This document shows positions 12,641-28,002 of a stretch of 64,000 bases of DNA, piece by piece (within the stretch, counting starts at the first letter, position 1; every line of letters begins with the position of its first letter). The stretch spans positions 45,475,393-45,539,392 of the forward strand of contig OY282609.1 of the NCBI GenBank assembly GCA_958298945.1, in the 5' to 3' direction. The translations under genes and the position numbers were made by a program. The notes under the pieces were generated by a model. The model made no database searches. It saw nothing but the letters and a program-made list of their open reading frames with translations, and was not told the DNA's origin. The DNA comes from Atherix ibis (lineage: Eukaryota; Arthropoda; Insecta; Diptera; Athericidae).

Positions 12641-15153
12641 AAGACGAATATGAAGTAGTATATTTAAGAGGAATATGAAGTAGTATATTTAAGAGGAATA
12701 TGCAGAAGTATATTTAAGAGGAATATGAAGTAGTATATTTAAGAGGAATATGAAGTAGTATATTTAAGAGGAATATGATGTAGTATATTTAAGAGGAATA
12801 TGAAGTAGTATATTTAAGAGAAATATTCAGTAGTATATTTAAGAGGGATATGAAGAAGTATATTTAAGAGGAATATGAAGTAGTATATTTAAGAGGAATA
12901 TGCAGTATTATATTTAAGAGAAATATGAAGTAGTATATTTAAGAGAAATATGCAGAAGTACATTTAAGAGGAATATGAAGTAGTATATTTAAGAGGAATA
13001 TGAAGTAGTATATTTAAGAGGAATATGCAGAGGTATATTTAAGAGGAATATGAAGTAGTATATTTAATAGGAATATGAAATAGTATATTTAAGGGGAATA
13101 TGAAGTAGTATATTTAAGAGGAAATTGCAGTAGTATATTTAAGAGGAATATGAAGTAGTATATTTAAGAGGAATATGAAGTAGTATATTTAAGAGGAATA
13201 TGATGTAGTATATTTAAAAGGAATATGAAGTAGTATATTTAAGAGAAATATTCAGTAGTATATTTAAGAGGAATATGAAGAAGTATATTTAAGAGGAATA
13301 TGAAGTAGTATATTTAAGAGGAATATGCAGTATTATAATTAAGAGAAATATGAAGTAGTATATTTAAGAGAAATATGCAGAAGTACATTTAAGAGGAATA
13401 TGATGTAGTATATTTAAGAGGAATATGAAGTAGTATATTTAAGAGGAATATGCAGAAGTATATTTAAGAGGAATATGAAGTAGTATATTTAAGAGGAATA
13501 TGAAGTAGTATATTTAAGACGAATATGAAGTAGTATATTTAAGAGGAATATGAAGTAGTATATTTAAGAGGAATATGCAGAAGTATATTTAAGAGGAATA
13601 TGCAGTATTATATTTAAGAGAAATATGAAGTAGTATATTTAAGAGAAATATGCAGAAGTACATTTAAGAGGAATATGAAGTAGTATATTTAAGAGGAATA
13701 TGAAGTAGTATATTTGAGAGGAATATGCAGAAGTATATTTAAGAGGAATATGAAGTAGTATATTTAAGAGGAATATGAAGTAGTATATTTAAGACGAATA
13801 TGAAGTAGTATATTTAAGAGGAATATGAAGTAGTATATTTAAGAGGAATATGCAGAAGTATATTTAAGAGGAATATGAAGTAGTATATTTAAGAGGAAAA
13901 TGAAGTAGTATATTTACGAGGAATATGAAGTAGTATATTTAAGAGGAAATTACAGTAGTATATTTAAGAGGAATATGAAGTAGTATATTTAAGAGGAATA
14001 TGAAGTAGTATATTTAAGAGGATTATGATGTAGTATATTTAAGAGGAATATGAAGTAGTATATTTAAGAGAAATATTCAGTAGTATATTTAAGAGGAATA
14101 TGAAGAAGTATATTTAAGAGGAATATGAAGTAGTATATTTAAGAGGAATATGCAGTATTATATTTAAGAGAAATATGAAGTAGTATATTTAAGAGAAATA
14201 TGCAGAAGTACATTTAAGAGGAATATGAAGTAGTATATTTAAGAGGAATATGAAGTAGTATATTTAAGAGGAATATGAAGTAGTATATTTAAGAGGAATA
14301 TGAAGTAGTATATTTAAGAGGAATATGAAGTAGTATATTTAAAACGAATATGAAGTAGTATATTTAAGAGGAATATGAAGTAGTATATTTAAGAGAAATA
14401 TGCAGAAGTATATTTAAGAGGAATATGAAGTTGTATATTTAAGAGGAATATGAAATAGTATATTTAAGGGGAATATGAAATAGTATATTTAAGAGGAATA
14501 TGAAGTAGTATATTTAAGAGAAATATGCAGTAGTATATTTAATAGTAATATGAAGTAGTATTATTAAGAGGAATATGAAGTAGTATATTTAAGAGAAATA
14601 TGAAGTAGTATATTTAAGAGGAATATGCAGTAGTATATTTAAGAGGAATATTAAGTAGTATATTTAAGGGGAATATGAAGTAGCATAATTAAGAGGAATA
14701 TTAAGTAGTATATTTAAGAGGAATATAAAGTATTATATTTAAAAGGAACATGAAGTAGTATATTTAAGAGGAATATGAAGTAGTATTTTTAAGAGAAATA
14801 TGAAGTAGTATATTTAAGAGGAATATGCAGTAGTATACTTAAGAGGAATATGAAGTAGTCTATTTAAGAGGAATATGAAGTAGTATATTTAAGAGGAATA
14901 TGCAGTAGTATATTTAAGAGGAACATGAAGTAGTATATTTAAGAGGAATATGAAGTAGTATATTTAAGAGGAATATGCAGTAGTGTATATAAGAGGAAGA
15001 TGAAGTAGTATATTTAAGAGGAATATTCTGTAGTATATTTAAGAGGAATATCAAATCGTATATTTAAGAGGCATATGAAGTATAATATTTAAGAGAAATA
15101 TGCAGTAGTATATTTAAGAGGAATATGAAGTAGTATATTTAAGAGGAATATGA
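12641..15153 (+). repeat. Segment of CAGAAG-type monomers with 275-bp periodicity
   Basis: This stretch lies between the two macro-copies and has no counterpart after macro-copy 2. It is rich in monomers with ATGCAGAAG. The variant CAGAAGTACATTTAAG recurs with its C at 12,961, 13,386, 13,661 and 14,211: spacings 425, 275 and 550 bp, that is 17, 11 and 22 monomers. An 11-monomer higher-order unit fits the 275 and 550 spacings. Monomers here are close to consensus, which suggests recent local amplification. The right edge joins macro-copy 2 at 15,154. Confidence 0.7.
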
Positions 15154-18100
15154 AGTATTATATTTAAGAAGAATATGAAATAGTATATTTAAGAGGAATA
15201 TGAAATAGTATATTTAAAAAGAATATAAAGTAGTATATTTAAGAGGCATATGAAGTAGTATATATAAGAGGAATATGAAGTAGTATATTTAAGAGGAATA
15301 TGAAGTAGTATATTTAAGATAAATATGTAGTAGTATATTTAAGAGTAATATGAAGTAGTATATTTAAGAGGAATATGAAGTAGTATATTTAAGAAGAATA
15401 TGCAGTAGTATATTTAAGAGTAATATGAAGTAGTATATTTAAGAGGAATATGAAGTAGTATATTCAAGAGGAATATGAAGTAGTATATTTAAGAGAAATA
15501 TGAAGTAGTATATTTAAGAGGAATATGAAGTAGTATATTTAGGAGGAATATTAAGTATTATATTTAAGAGGAATATGAAGTAGTATATTTAAGAAGAATA
15601 TGAAGTAGTATAAATAAGAGGAATATGAAGTAGTATATTTAAGAGGAATGTGAAGTAGTATATTTAAGAGAAATATGAAGTTGTATATTTATGAGAAATA
15701 TGAAGTAGTATATTTAAGAGGAATATGCAGTAGTATTTTTAAGAGGAATATGAAGTAGTATATTTAAGAGGAATATGAAGTAGTATATTTAAGAGGAATA
15801 TGAAGTAGTATATTCAAGAGGAATATGAAGTATTATATTTAAGAGAAATATTCAGTAGTATTTTTTAGAGGAATATGTAGTAGTATATTTAAGAGGAATA
15901 TGAAGTAGTATATTAAAGAGGAATATGCAGTATTATATTTAAGAGAAATATGAAGTAGTATATTTAAGAGGAATATGAAGTAGTATATTTTAGAGGAATA
16001 TGAAGTAGTATATTTAAGAGGGATATGCAGTAGTATATTTAAGAGGAATATTAAGTAATATATTTAAGAGGAGTATGCAGTAGTATATTTAAGAGAAATA
16101 TGAAGTTGTATATTTAATAGGAATATGAAGTAGTATATTTAAGAGGAATATGAAGTAGTATATTCAGGAGGAATATGAAGTAGTATATTTAAGATGAATA
16201 TGAAGTAGTATATTTAAGATAAATATGCAGTAGTATATTTAAGAGCAATATGAAGTAGTATATTTTTGAGGGAATATGAAGTAGTATATTTAGGAGGAAT
16301 ATTAAGTAGTATATTTAAGAGAAATATTGAGTATTATATTTAAGAGGAATATGAAGTAGTATATTTAAGAGTAAGATGAAGTAGTATATTTAAGAGGAAT
16401 ATGAATTAGTATATTTAAGAGGAATATGAGGTAGTATATTTAAAAGGAATATGAAGTAGTATATTTAAGAGGAATATGCAGTAGTGTATTTAAGAGGAAG
16501 ATGAAGTAGTATATTTAAGAGAAATATGCTGTAGTATATTTAAGAGGAATATGAAGTAGTATATTTAAGAGAAATATTAAGTCGTATATTTAAGAGGAAC
16601 ATGCAGTAGTATATTTAAGAGGTATATGAAGTAGTATATTTAAGAGGAATATTAAGTATTATATTTAAGAGGAATATGAAGTCGCATATTTAAGAGACAT
16701 ATGAAGTAGTATATTTAAGAGGAATACGAAGTAGTATATTTAAGAGGAATATGAAGTAGTATATTTAAGAGGAATATGAAGTATTATATTTAAGAGGTAT
16801 ATGAAGTAGTATATTAAAGAGGAATATTAAGTATAATATTTAAGAGGAATATTAAGTATAATATTTATGAGGAATATGCAGTAGTATATTTAAGAGGAAT
16901 ATGAAGTAGTATATTTAAGAGAAATATGAAGTAGCATATTTAAGATGATTATGAAGTAGTATATTTAAGGAGAATATGCAGTAGTATATTTAAGAGGAAT
17001 ATGAAGTAGTATATTTAAGAGGAATATGAAATAGTATATTTAAGAGGAACATGAAGTAGTATATTTAAGAGGAATATGAAGTAGTATATTTAAGAGAAAT
17101 ATGCAGTAGTATATTTAAGAGTAATATGAAGTAGTATATTTAAGAGGAATGTGAAGTAGTATATTTAAGAGAAATATGAAGAAGTATATTCAAGAGGAAT
17201 ATGCAGTAGCATATTTAGGAGGAATATTAAGTTGTATATTTAAGAGGAATATAAAGTAGTATAATTAAGAGGAATATTAAGTAGTATATAAGAAAAATAT
17301 TAAGTATTATATTTAAAAGGAATATGAAGTAGTATATTTAAAAGGAATATGAAGTTGTATATTTAAGAGAAATATGAAGTAGTATATTTAAGAGGAATAT
17401 GAAGTAGTATATTGAAGATGAATATGAAGTAGTATATTTAAGAGGAATATGAAGTAGTATATGTAAGTGGAATATGAAGTAGTATATTTGAGAGGAATAT
17501 GAAGTAATATATTTAAGAGGAATATGCAGTAGTATATTTAAGAGAAATATTAAGTATTATATTTAAGAGGAATATGCAGTAGTATATTTAAGCGAAATAT
17601 GAAGTAGTATATTTAAGAGGAATATGAAGTAGTATATTTAAGAGTAATATGAAGTAGTATATTTAAGAGGTATATGAAGAAGTATATTTAAGAGGAATAT
17701 GAAGTAGTATATTAAAGAGGAATATTAAGAATAATATTTAAGAGGAATGGTAAGTATAATATTTAGAAGGAATATGCAGTAGTACATTTAAGAGGAATAT
17801 GAAGTAGTGTATTTAAGAGGAATAAGATGTAGTATATTAAAGAGGAATATGAAGAAGTATATTTAAGAGATATATGCAGTAGTATATTTAAGAGGAATAT
17901 GAAGTAGTATAGTTAAGAGGAATATGAAGTAATATATTTAGAAGAATATTAAGTAGTATATTTAAGAGGAATATTAAGTATTATATTTAAGAGGAATATA
18001 CAGTACTATATTTAAGAGGAATATGAAGTAGTATATTTAAGAGGAATATGAAGTAGTATATTTAAGAGGAATATGAAGTAGTATGTTTAAGAGGAATATG

Positions 18101-21100
18101 AAGTAGTATATTTAAGAGAAATATTCAGTAGTATATTTAAGAGGAATATGAAGTAGTATATTTAAGAGGTATATGAAGTAATATATTTAAGAGGAATATG
18201 CAGTATTATATTTAAGAGAAATATGAAGTAGTATATTTAAGAGGAATATGCAGTAGTATATTTAAGAGGAATACGAAGTAGTATATTTAAGAGGAATATG
18301 AAGTAGTATATTTAAGAGGAATATGAAGTAGTATATTTAAGAGGAATATGAAGTAGTATATTTAAGAGGAATATGAAGTAATATATTTAAGATGAATATA
18401 AAGTAGTATATTTAAGAGGAATATGAAGTAGTATATTTAAGTGGAATATGAAGTAGTATATTTGAGAGGAATATGAAGTAATATATTTAAGAGGAATATG
18501 CAGTAGTATATTTAAGAGGAATATTAAGTATTATATTTAAGAGGAATATGCAGTAGTATATTTAAGAGAAATATGAAGTAGTATATTTAAGAGGAATATG
18601 AAGTAGTATATTTAAGAGTAATATGAAGTAGTATATTTAATTGGAATATGCAGTAGTATATTTAGGAGGAATATGAAGTAGTATAATAATCGGGATATGA
18701 AGAAGTACATTTAAGAGGAATATGAAGTAGTGTATTTAAGAGGAATAAGATGTAGTATATTTAAGAGGAATATGAAGTTGTATATTTAAGAGAAATATGC
18801 AGTAGTATGTTTAAGAGGAATATGAAGTAGTATAGTTAAGAGGAATATGAAGTAATATATTTAGAAGAATATTAAGTAGTATATTTAAAAGGAATATTAA
18901 GTATTATATTTAAGAGGAATATGAAGTAGTATATTTAAGAGGAAGATGAAGTATTATATTTAAGAGAAATATGAAGTAGTATATTTAAGAGAAATATGAA
19001 GTAGTATATTTAAGAGGAATTTGCAGTAGTATATTTAAGAGGAATATGAAGTAGTATATTTAACAGGAATAGGAAGCAGTATATTTAAGAGGAATATGCA
19101 GTAGTGTATTTAAGAGAAAGATGACGTAGTATATATAAGAGGAATATGCTGTAGTATATTTAAGAGGAATATGCAGTAGTACAATATATTTAAGAGATAT
19201 ATGAAGTAGTTTATTTAAGAGGAATATGCAGTAGTATATTTAAGAGGAATATGAAGTAGTATGTTTAAGAGGAATATTAAGTATTATATTTTAGAGGAAT
19301 ATGAAGTCGTATATTTAAGAGGCATATGAAGTAGTATATTTAAGAGGAATACGAAGTAGTATATTTATGAGGAATATGAAGTAATATATTTAAGAGGAAT
19401 ATGAAGTATTATATTTAAGAGGAATATGAAGTAGTGTATTTAAGAGGAATATTAAGTATAATATTTAAGAGGAATATTAAGTATAATATTTAAAAGGAAT
19501 ATGCAGTAGTACGTTAAGAGGAATATGAAGTAGTATATTTAAGAGGAATATGAAGTATTATATTTAAGAGGAATATAAAGTAGTATATTTAAGAGGAATA
19601 TGAAGTAGTATATTTAAGTGGAATATGAAGTAGTATATTTAAGAGGAATATTAGGTATAATATTTAAGAGGAATATTAAGTATAATATTTAAGAAGAATA
19701 TGCAGTAGTATATTTAAGAGGAATATGAAGTAGTATATTTAAGAGGAATATGCAGTATTAAATTTAAAAGGAATATAAAGTAGTATATTCAAGAGGAATA
19801 TGAAATAGTATATTTAAGAGGAATATGAAGTAGTATATTTAAGAGGAATATGAGGTAGTATATTTAAGAGAAATATGCAGCAGTATATTTTAGAGTAATA
19901 TGAAGTAGTATATTTAAGAGGAATATGAAGTAGTATATTTAAGAGAAATATTCAGTAGTATATTTAAGAGGAATATGAAGTAGTATATTTAAGATGTATA
20001 TAAAGTAATATATTTAAGAGGAATATGCAGTATTATATTTAAGAGAAATATGAAGTAGTATATTTAAGAGGAATATGCAGTAGTATATTTTAGAGGAATA
20101 TGAAGTAGTATATTTAAAAGGAATATGAAGTAGTATATTTAAGAGGAATATGAAGTAGTATATTTAAGAGGAATATGAAGTAGTATATTTAAAAGGAATA
20201 TGAAGTAGTATATTTAAGATGAATATGAAGTAGTATATTTAAGAGGAATATGAAGAAGTATATTTAAGTGGAATATGAATTAGAATATTTGAGAGGAATA
20301 TGAAGTAATATATTTAAGAGGAATATGCAGTAGTATATTTAAGAGGAATATTAAGTATTATATTTAAGAGTAATATGAAGTAGTATATTTAATTAGAATA
20401 TGCAGTAGTATATTTAGGAGGAATATGAAGTAGTATATTTAATTGGAATATGAAGTAGTATATTTAAGAGGAATATGAAGTAGTGTATTTAAGAGGAATA
20501 TGATGTAGTATATTTAAGAGGAATATGAAGTAGTAGATTTAAAAGAAATATGCAGTAGTATATTTAAGAGGAATATGAAGTAGTATATTTAACAGGAATA
20601 CGAAGTAATATATTTAAGAGAAATATGCAATAGTGTATTTAAGAGAAAGATGAAGTAGTATATTTAAGAGGAATATGCTGTAGTATATTTAAGAGGAATA
20701 TGCAGTAGTACAATATATTTAAGAGAAATATGAAGTAGTATATTTAAGAGGAATATGCAGTAGTATATTTAAGAGGAATATGAAGTAGTATATTTAAGAG
20801 GAATATTAAGTATTATATTTTAGAGGAATATGAAGTCGTATATTTAAGAGGCATATAAAGTGGTATATTTAAGAGGAATACGAAGTAGTATATTTAAGAG
20901 GAATATGAAGTAATATATTTAAGAGGAATATGAAGTATTATATTTAAGAGGAATATGAAGTAGTATATTTAAGAGGAATATTAAATATAATATTTAAGAG
21001 GAATATTAAGTATAATATTTAAGAGAAATATGCAGTAGTTTATTAAAGAGGAGTATAAAGTTGTATATTTAAGAGGAATATGAAGTATTATATTTAAGAG

Positions 21101-24100
21101 GAATATGAAGTAGTATATTTAAGAGGAATATGAAATAGTATATTTAAAAAATATGAAGTAGTATATTTAAGAAGAATATGAAATAGTATATTTAAGAGGA
21201 ATATTACGTATAATATTTAAGAGGAATATTAAGTATAATATTTAAGAAGAATATGCAGTAGTATGTATAAGAGGAATATGAAGTAGTACATTTAAGAGAA
21301 ATATGAAGTATTATATTTGAGAGGAATATGAAGTAGTATATTTAAGAGGAATATGAAGAAGTATAGTTAAGAGGAATATGAAGTAGTATATTTAAGAGGA
21401 ATATGAAGTATTATATTTTAGAGGTATATGAAGTAGTATATTTAAGAGGAATATTAAGTATAATATTTAAGAGGAATATTAAGTAAAATATTTAAGAGAA
21501 ATATGCAGTAGTATATTAAAGAGGAATATAAAGTTGTATATTTAAGCGGAATATGAAGTATTATATTTAAGAGGAATATGAAGTAGTATATTTAAGAGGA
21601 ATATGAAATAGTATATTTAAAAAATATGAAGTAGTATATTTAAGAAGAATATGAAGTAGTATATTTAAGAGGAATATTAAGTATAATATTTAAGAGCAAT
21701 ATTAAGTATAATATTTAAGAAGAATATGCAGTAGTATATATAAGAGGAATATGAAGTAGTATATTTAAGAGAAATATGAAGTATTATATTTGAGAGGAAT
21801 ATGAAGTAGTATATTTAAGAGGAATATGAAGAAGTATAGTTAAGAGGAATATGAAGACGTATATTTAAGTGGAATATGAAGAAGTATATTTAAGAGGAAT
21901 ATGCAGTAGTATATTTAAGAGGAATATGAAGTAGTATATTTAAGAGGAATTTGAAATAGTATATTTAAGAGGAATATGAAGTAGTATATTTAAGAGGAAT
22001 ATGAAGTAGTATATTTAAGAGAAATATGCAGTAGTATATTTAAGAGTAATATGAAGTAGTTTATTTAAGAGGAATATGAAGTAGTATATTTAAGAGAAAT
22101 ATGAAGTAGTATATTTAAGAGAAATATGCAGTAGTATATTTAAGAGGAATATGGAGTAGTATAGTTAAGAGGAATATGAAGTAATATATTTAGAAGAATA
22201 TTAAGTAGTATATTTAAGAGGAATATTAAGTATTATATTTAAGAGAAATATGAAGTGGTATATTTAAGAGGAAGATGAAGTAGTATATTTAAGAGGAATA
22301 TGAAGTAGTATATTTAAGAGAAATATGAAGTAGTATATTTAAGAGGAATTTGCAGTAGTATATTTAAGAGGAATATGAAGTAGTATATTAAACAGGAATA
22401 CGAAGTAATATATTTAAGAGTAATATGCAGTAGCGTGTTTAAGATAAAGATGAAGTAGTATATTTAAGAGGAATATGCTGTAGTATATTTCAGAGGAATA
22501 TGCAGTAGTACAATATATTTAAGAGAAATATGAAGTAGTATATTTAAGAGGAATATGCAGTAGTATATTTAAGAGGAACATGAAGTAGTATATTTGAGAG
22601 GAATATGAAGTATTATATTTTAGAGGTATATGAAGTAGTATATTTAAGAGGAATATTAAGTATAATATTTAAGAGGAATATTAAATAAAATATTTAAGAG
22701 TAATATGCAGTAGTATATTAAAGAGGAATATAAAGTAGTATATTTAAGAGGAATATGAAGTATTATATTTAAGAGGAATATGAAGTAGTATATTTAACAG
22801 GAATATGAAATAGTATATTTTTAAAAAATATGAAGTAGTATATTTAAGAAGAATATGAAGTAGTATATTTAAGAGAAATATTAAGTATAATATTTAAGAG
22901 GAATATTAAGTATAATATTTAAGAAGAATATTCAGTAGTATATATAAGAGGAATATGAAGTAGTATATTTAAGAAAAATATGAAGTATTATATTTGAGAG
23001 GAATATGAAGTAGTATATTTAAGAGGAATATGAAGAAGTATATTTAAGAGGAATATGAAGAGGTATATTTAAGAGGAATATGAAGAAGTATATTTAAGAG
23101 GAATATGCAGTATTATATTTAAGAGGAATATGAAGTAATATATTTAAGAGGAATATGAAATAGTATATTTAAGAGGAATATGAAGTAGTATATTTAAGAG
23201 GAATATGAAGTATTATATTTAAGAGAAATATGCAGTCGTATATTTAAGAGTAATATGAAGTAGTATATTTAAGAGGAATATGAAGTAGTATAATTAAGAG
23301 GAATATTAATTAGTATATTAAAGAGGAATATTAAGTAGTATATTTAAGAGGAATATGAAGTAGTATATTTAAGAGAAATATGAAGTAGTATATTTAAGAG
23401 GAATATGCAGAAGTATATTTAGGAGGAATATGAAGTAGTATATTTAAGAGGAAAATGAAGTAGTATATTTAAGAGGAATATGAAGTAGTATATTTAAGAG
23501 GAATATAAAGTAGTATATTTAAGAGGAATATGCAGTATTATATTTAAGAGAAATATGAAGTAGTCTATTTAAGGGGAATATGCAGTAGTATATTTAAGAG
23601 GAATATGAAGTAGTATATTTAAGAGGAATATGAAGTAGTATATTTAAGAGGAATATGAAGTAGTATATTTAAGAGGAATATGAAGTAGTATATTTAAGAG
23701 ACATATTAAGTAGTATATATAAGATGAATATGAAGTAGTATATTTAAGAGGAATATGAAGTACTATATGTAAGAGGAATATGAAGTAGTATATTTGGGAG
23801 GAATATGAAGTAGTATATTTAAGATGAATTTGCAGTAGTATATTTAAGAGGAATATTAAGTATTATATTTAAGAGGAATATGCAGTAGTATATTTAAGTG
23901 AAATATGAAGTAGTATATTTGAGAGGAATATGAAGTAGTATATTTAAGAGTAATATGAAGTAGTATATTTAATTGGAATATGCAGTAGTATATTCAAGAG
24001 GAATATGAAGTAGTATATTTAATAGGAATATGAAGTATAATATTTAAGAGGAATATGACGTAGTATAGTTAAGAGGAATATGAAGTAGTATATTTAAGAG

Positions 24101-26742
24101 GAATATGAAGTAATTTATTTAAGAGAAATATGTAGTAGTATATTTAAGAGGAATATGAAGCAGTAAATTTAAGAGGAATATGAAGTAATATATTTAAGAG
24201 GAATATTAAGTAGTATATTTAAGAGGAATATTAAGTATTATATTTAAGAGGAATATGAAGTAGTATAATTAAGAGGAAGATTAAGTAGTATATTTAAGAG
24301 GAATATGAAGTCGTATATTTAAGGGGAATATGAAGTAGTATATTTAATAGAAATATGAAGTAGTATATTTAAGAGTAATATAAAGTAGTATATTTAAGAG
24401 GAATATGCAGTAGTATATTTAAGGGGAATATGAAGTAGTATATTTAAAAGGAATATGAAGTAGTATATTTAAGAGGAATATGCAGTAGTGTATTTAAGAG
24501 GAAGATGAAGTAGCATATTTAAGAGGAATATGCTGTAGTATATTTAAGAGGAATATGAAGTAGTATATTTAAGAGAAATATGAAGAAGTATATTTAAGAG
24601 GAATATGCAGAAGTATATTTAGGAGGAATATTAAGTATTATATTTAAAAGGAATATGCAGTAGTATATTTAAAAGGAATATGAAGTTGTATATTTAAGAG
24701 AAATATGAAGTAGTATATTAAAGAGGAATATGCAGTAGTATATTTAAGAGGAATATGAAGTAGTATATTTAAGAGGAATATGAAGTAGTATATTTAAGAG
24801 GAATATACAGTAGTATATTTAAGAGGTATATGAAGTAGTATATTTAAGAGGAATATGAAGTAGTATATTTAAGAGGAATTTGAAGTAGTATATTTAAGAG
24901 GAATATGAAGTAGTATATTTAAGAGAAATATTCAGTAGTATATTTAAGAGGAATATGAAGTAGTATATTTAAGAGTTATATGAAGGCGTATATTTAAGAG
25001 GAATATGCAGTATTATATTTAGAGAAATATGAAGTAGTATATTTAAGAGGAATATGCAGTAGTATATTTTAGAGGAATATGAAGTAGTATATATAAGAGG
25101 AATATGAAGTAGTATATTTAAGAGGAATATGAAGTAGTATATTTAAGAGGAATATACAGTAGTATATTTAAGAGGTATATGAAGTAGTATATTTAAGAGG
25201 AATATGAAGTAGTATATTTAAGAGGAATTTGAAGTAGTATATTTAAGAGGAATATGAAGTAGTATATTTAAGAGAAATATTCAGTAGTATATTTAAGAGG
25301 AATATGAAGTAGTATATTTAAGAGTTATATGAAGGAGTATATTTAAGAGGAATATGCAGTATTATATTTAGAGAAATATGAAGTAGTATATTTAAGAGGA
25401 ATATGCAGTAGTATATTTTAGAGGAATATGAAGTAGTATATTTAAGAGGAATATGAAGTAGTATATTTGAGAGGAATATGAAGTAGTATATTTAAGAAAA
25501 ATATGAAGTATTATATTTGAGAGGAATATGAAGTAGTATATTTAAGAGGAATATGAAGAAGTATATTTAAGAGGAATATGAAGAGGTATATTTAAGAGGA
25601 ATATGAAGAAGTATATTTAAGAGGAATATGCAGTATTATATTTAAGAGGAATATGAAGTAATATATTTAAGAGGAATATGAAATAGTATATTTAAGAGGA
25701 ATATGAAGTAGTATATTTAAGAGGAATATGAAGTATTATATTTAAGAGAAATATGCAGTAGTATATTTAAGAGGTATATGAAGTAGTATATTTAAGAGGA
25801 ATATGAAGTAGTATATTTAAGAGGAATATGAAGTAGTATATTTAAGAGGAATATGAAGTAGTATATTTAAGAGAAATATGAAGTAGTATATTTAAGAGGA
25901 ATATGCAGAAGTATATTTAGGAGGAATATGAAGTAGTATATTTAAGAGGAAAATGAAGTAGTATATTTAAGAGGAATATGAAGTAGTATATTTAAGAGGA
26001 ATATAAAGTAGTATATTTAAGAGGAATATGCAGTATTATATTTAAGAGAAATATGAAGTAGTCTATTTAAGAGGAATATGCAGTAGTATATTTAAGAGGA
26101 ATATGAAGTAGTATATTTAAGAGGAATATGAAGTAGTATATTTAAGAGGAATATGAAGTAGTATATTTAGAGGAATATGAAGTAGTATATTTAAGAGACA
26201 TATTAAGTAGTATATATAAGATGAATATGAAGTAGTATATTTAAGAGGAATATGAAGTACTATATGTAAGAGGAATATGAAGTAGTATATTTGGGAGGAA
26301 TATGAAGTAGTATATTTAAGATAAATTTGCAGTAGTATATTTAAGAGGAATATTAAGTATTATATTTAAGAGGAATATGCAGTAGTATATTTAAGAGAAA
26401 TATGAAGTAGTATATTTGAGAGGAATATGAAGTAGTATATTTAAGAGTAATATGAAGTAGTATATTTAATTGGAATATGCAGTAGTATATTTAAGAGGAA
26501 TATGAAGTAGTATATTTAATAGGAATATGAAGTATAATATTTAAGAGGAATATGACGTAGTATAGTTAAGAGGAATATGAAGTAGTATATTTAAGAGGAA
26601 TATGAAGTTATTTATTTAAGAGTAATATGTAGTAGTATATTTAAGAGGAATATGAAGCAGTAAATTTAAGAGGAATATGAAGTAATATATTTAAGAGGAA
26701 TATTAAGTAGTATATTTAAGAGGAATATTAAGTATTATATTT
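15154..26742 (+). repeat. Macro-repeat copy 2
   Basis: This is the second copy of the block that opens the window: the first bases of the window reappear at 15,154 and follow the same order of rare variants. Differences from copy 1 include loss of the 100-bp cassette at 18,893/18,894, about 325 extra bp near 20,170-20,490, loss of about 224 bp near 20,590, and absence of one 1,701-bp repeat. An internal repeat with GACATATTAAG at 23,700 and 26,197 (2,497 bp apart) is present. The shared order of variants over more than 11 kb cannot come from independent drift of single monomers. Confidence 0.85.
24808..25505 (+). repeat. Pair of 349-bp 14-monomer units
   Basis: ATACAG markers are at 24,808 and 25,157, and GTTATATGAAGG markers at 24,975 and 25,324, both 349 bp apart. 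The pair is 14,127 bp from the pair at 10,681 and keeps the GAAGGCG/GAAGGAG difference between first and second unit. Confidence 0.85.
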
Positions 26743-27304
26743 AAGGGGAATATGAAGTAGTATAATTAAGAGGAAGATTAAGTAGTATATTTAAGAGGAA
26801 TATGAAGTCGTATATTTAAGGGGAATATGAAGTAGTATATTTAAGAGAAATATGAAGTAGTATATTTAAGAGTAATATAAAGTAGTATATTTAAGAGGAA
26901 TATGCAGTAGTATATTTAAGGGGAATATGAAGTAGTATATTTAAAAGGAATATGAAGTAGTATATTTAAGAGGAATATGCAGTAGTGTATTTAAGAGGAA
27001 GATGAAGTAGCATATTTAAGAGGAATATGCTGTAGTATATTTAAGAGGAATATGAAGTAGTATATTTAATAGAAATATGAAGAAGTATATTTAAGACGAA
27101 TATGCAGAAGTATATTTAGGAGGAATATTAAGTATTATATTTAAAAGGAATATGCAGTAGTATATTTAAAAGGAATATGAAGTTGTATATTTAAGAGAAA
27201 TATGAAGTAGTATATTAAAGAGGACTATGCAGTTGTATATTTAAGAGGAATATGAAGTAGTATATTTAAGAGGAATATGAAGTAGTATATTTAAGAGGAA
27301 TATA

Positions 27305-28002
27305 CAGTAGTATATTTAAGAGGTATATGAAGTAGTATATTTAAGAGGAATATGAAGTAGTATATTTAAGAGGAATTTGAAGTAGTATATTTAAGAGGAA
27401 TATGAAGTAGTATATTTAAGAGAAATATTCAGTAGTATATTTAAGAGGAATATGAAGTAGTATATTTAAGAGTTAGATGAAGGAGTATATTTAAGAGGAA
27501 TATGCAGTATTATATTTAGAGAAATATGAAGTAGTATATTTAAGAGGAATATGCAGTAGTATATTTTAGAGGAATATGAAGTAGTATATTTAAGAGGTAT
27601 ATGAAGTAGTATATTTAAGAGGAATATGAAGTAGTATATTTAAGAGGATTATACAGTAGTATATTTAAGAGGTATATGAAGTAGTATATTTAAGAGGAAT
27701 ATGAAGTAGTATATTTAAGAGGAATTTGAAGTAGTATATTTAAGAGGAATATGAAGTAGTATATTTAAGAGAAATATTCAGTAGTATATTTAAGAGGAAT
27801 ATGAAGTAGTATATTTAAGAGTTATATGAAGGAGTATATTTAAGAGGAATATGCAGTATTATATTTAGAGAAATATGAAGTAGTATATTTAAGAGGAATA
27901 TGCAGTAGTATATTTTAGAGGAATATGAAGTAGTATATTTAAGAGGAATATGAAGTAGTATATTTAAGAGGAATATGAAGTAGTATATTTAAGAGGAATA
28001 TG
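27305..28002 (+). repeat. Pair of 349-bp units in copy A (first)
   Basis: ATACAG markers are at 27,305 and 27,654; GTTAGATG at 27,472 and GTTATATG at 27,821. The first unit has the private change GTTAGATGAAGG, and the second has GGATTATACAG. Both reappear 4,244 bp downstream. Confidence 0.85.
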
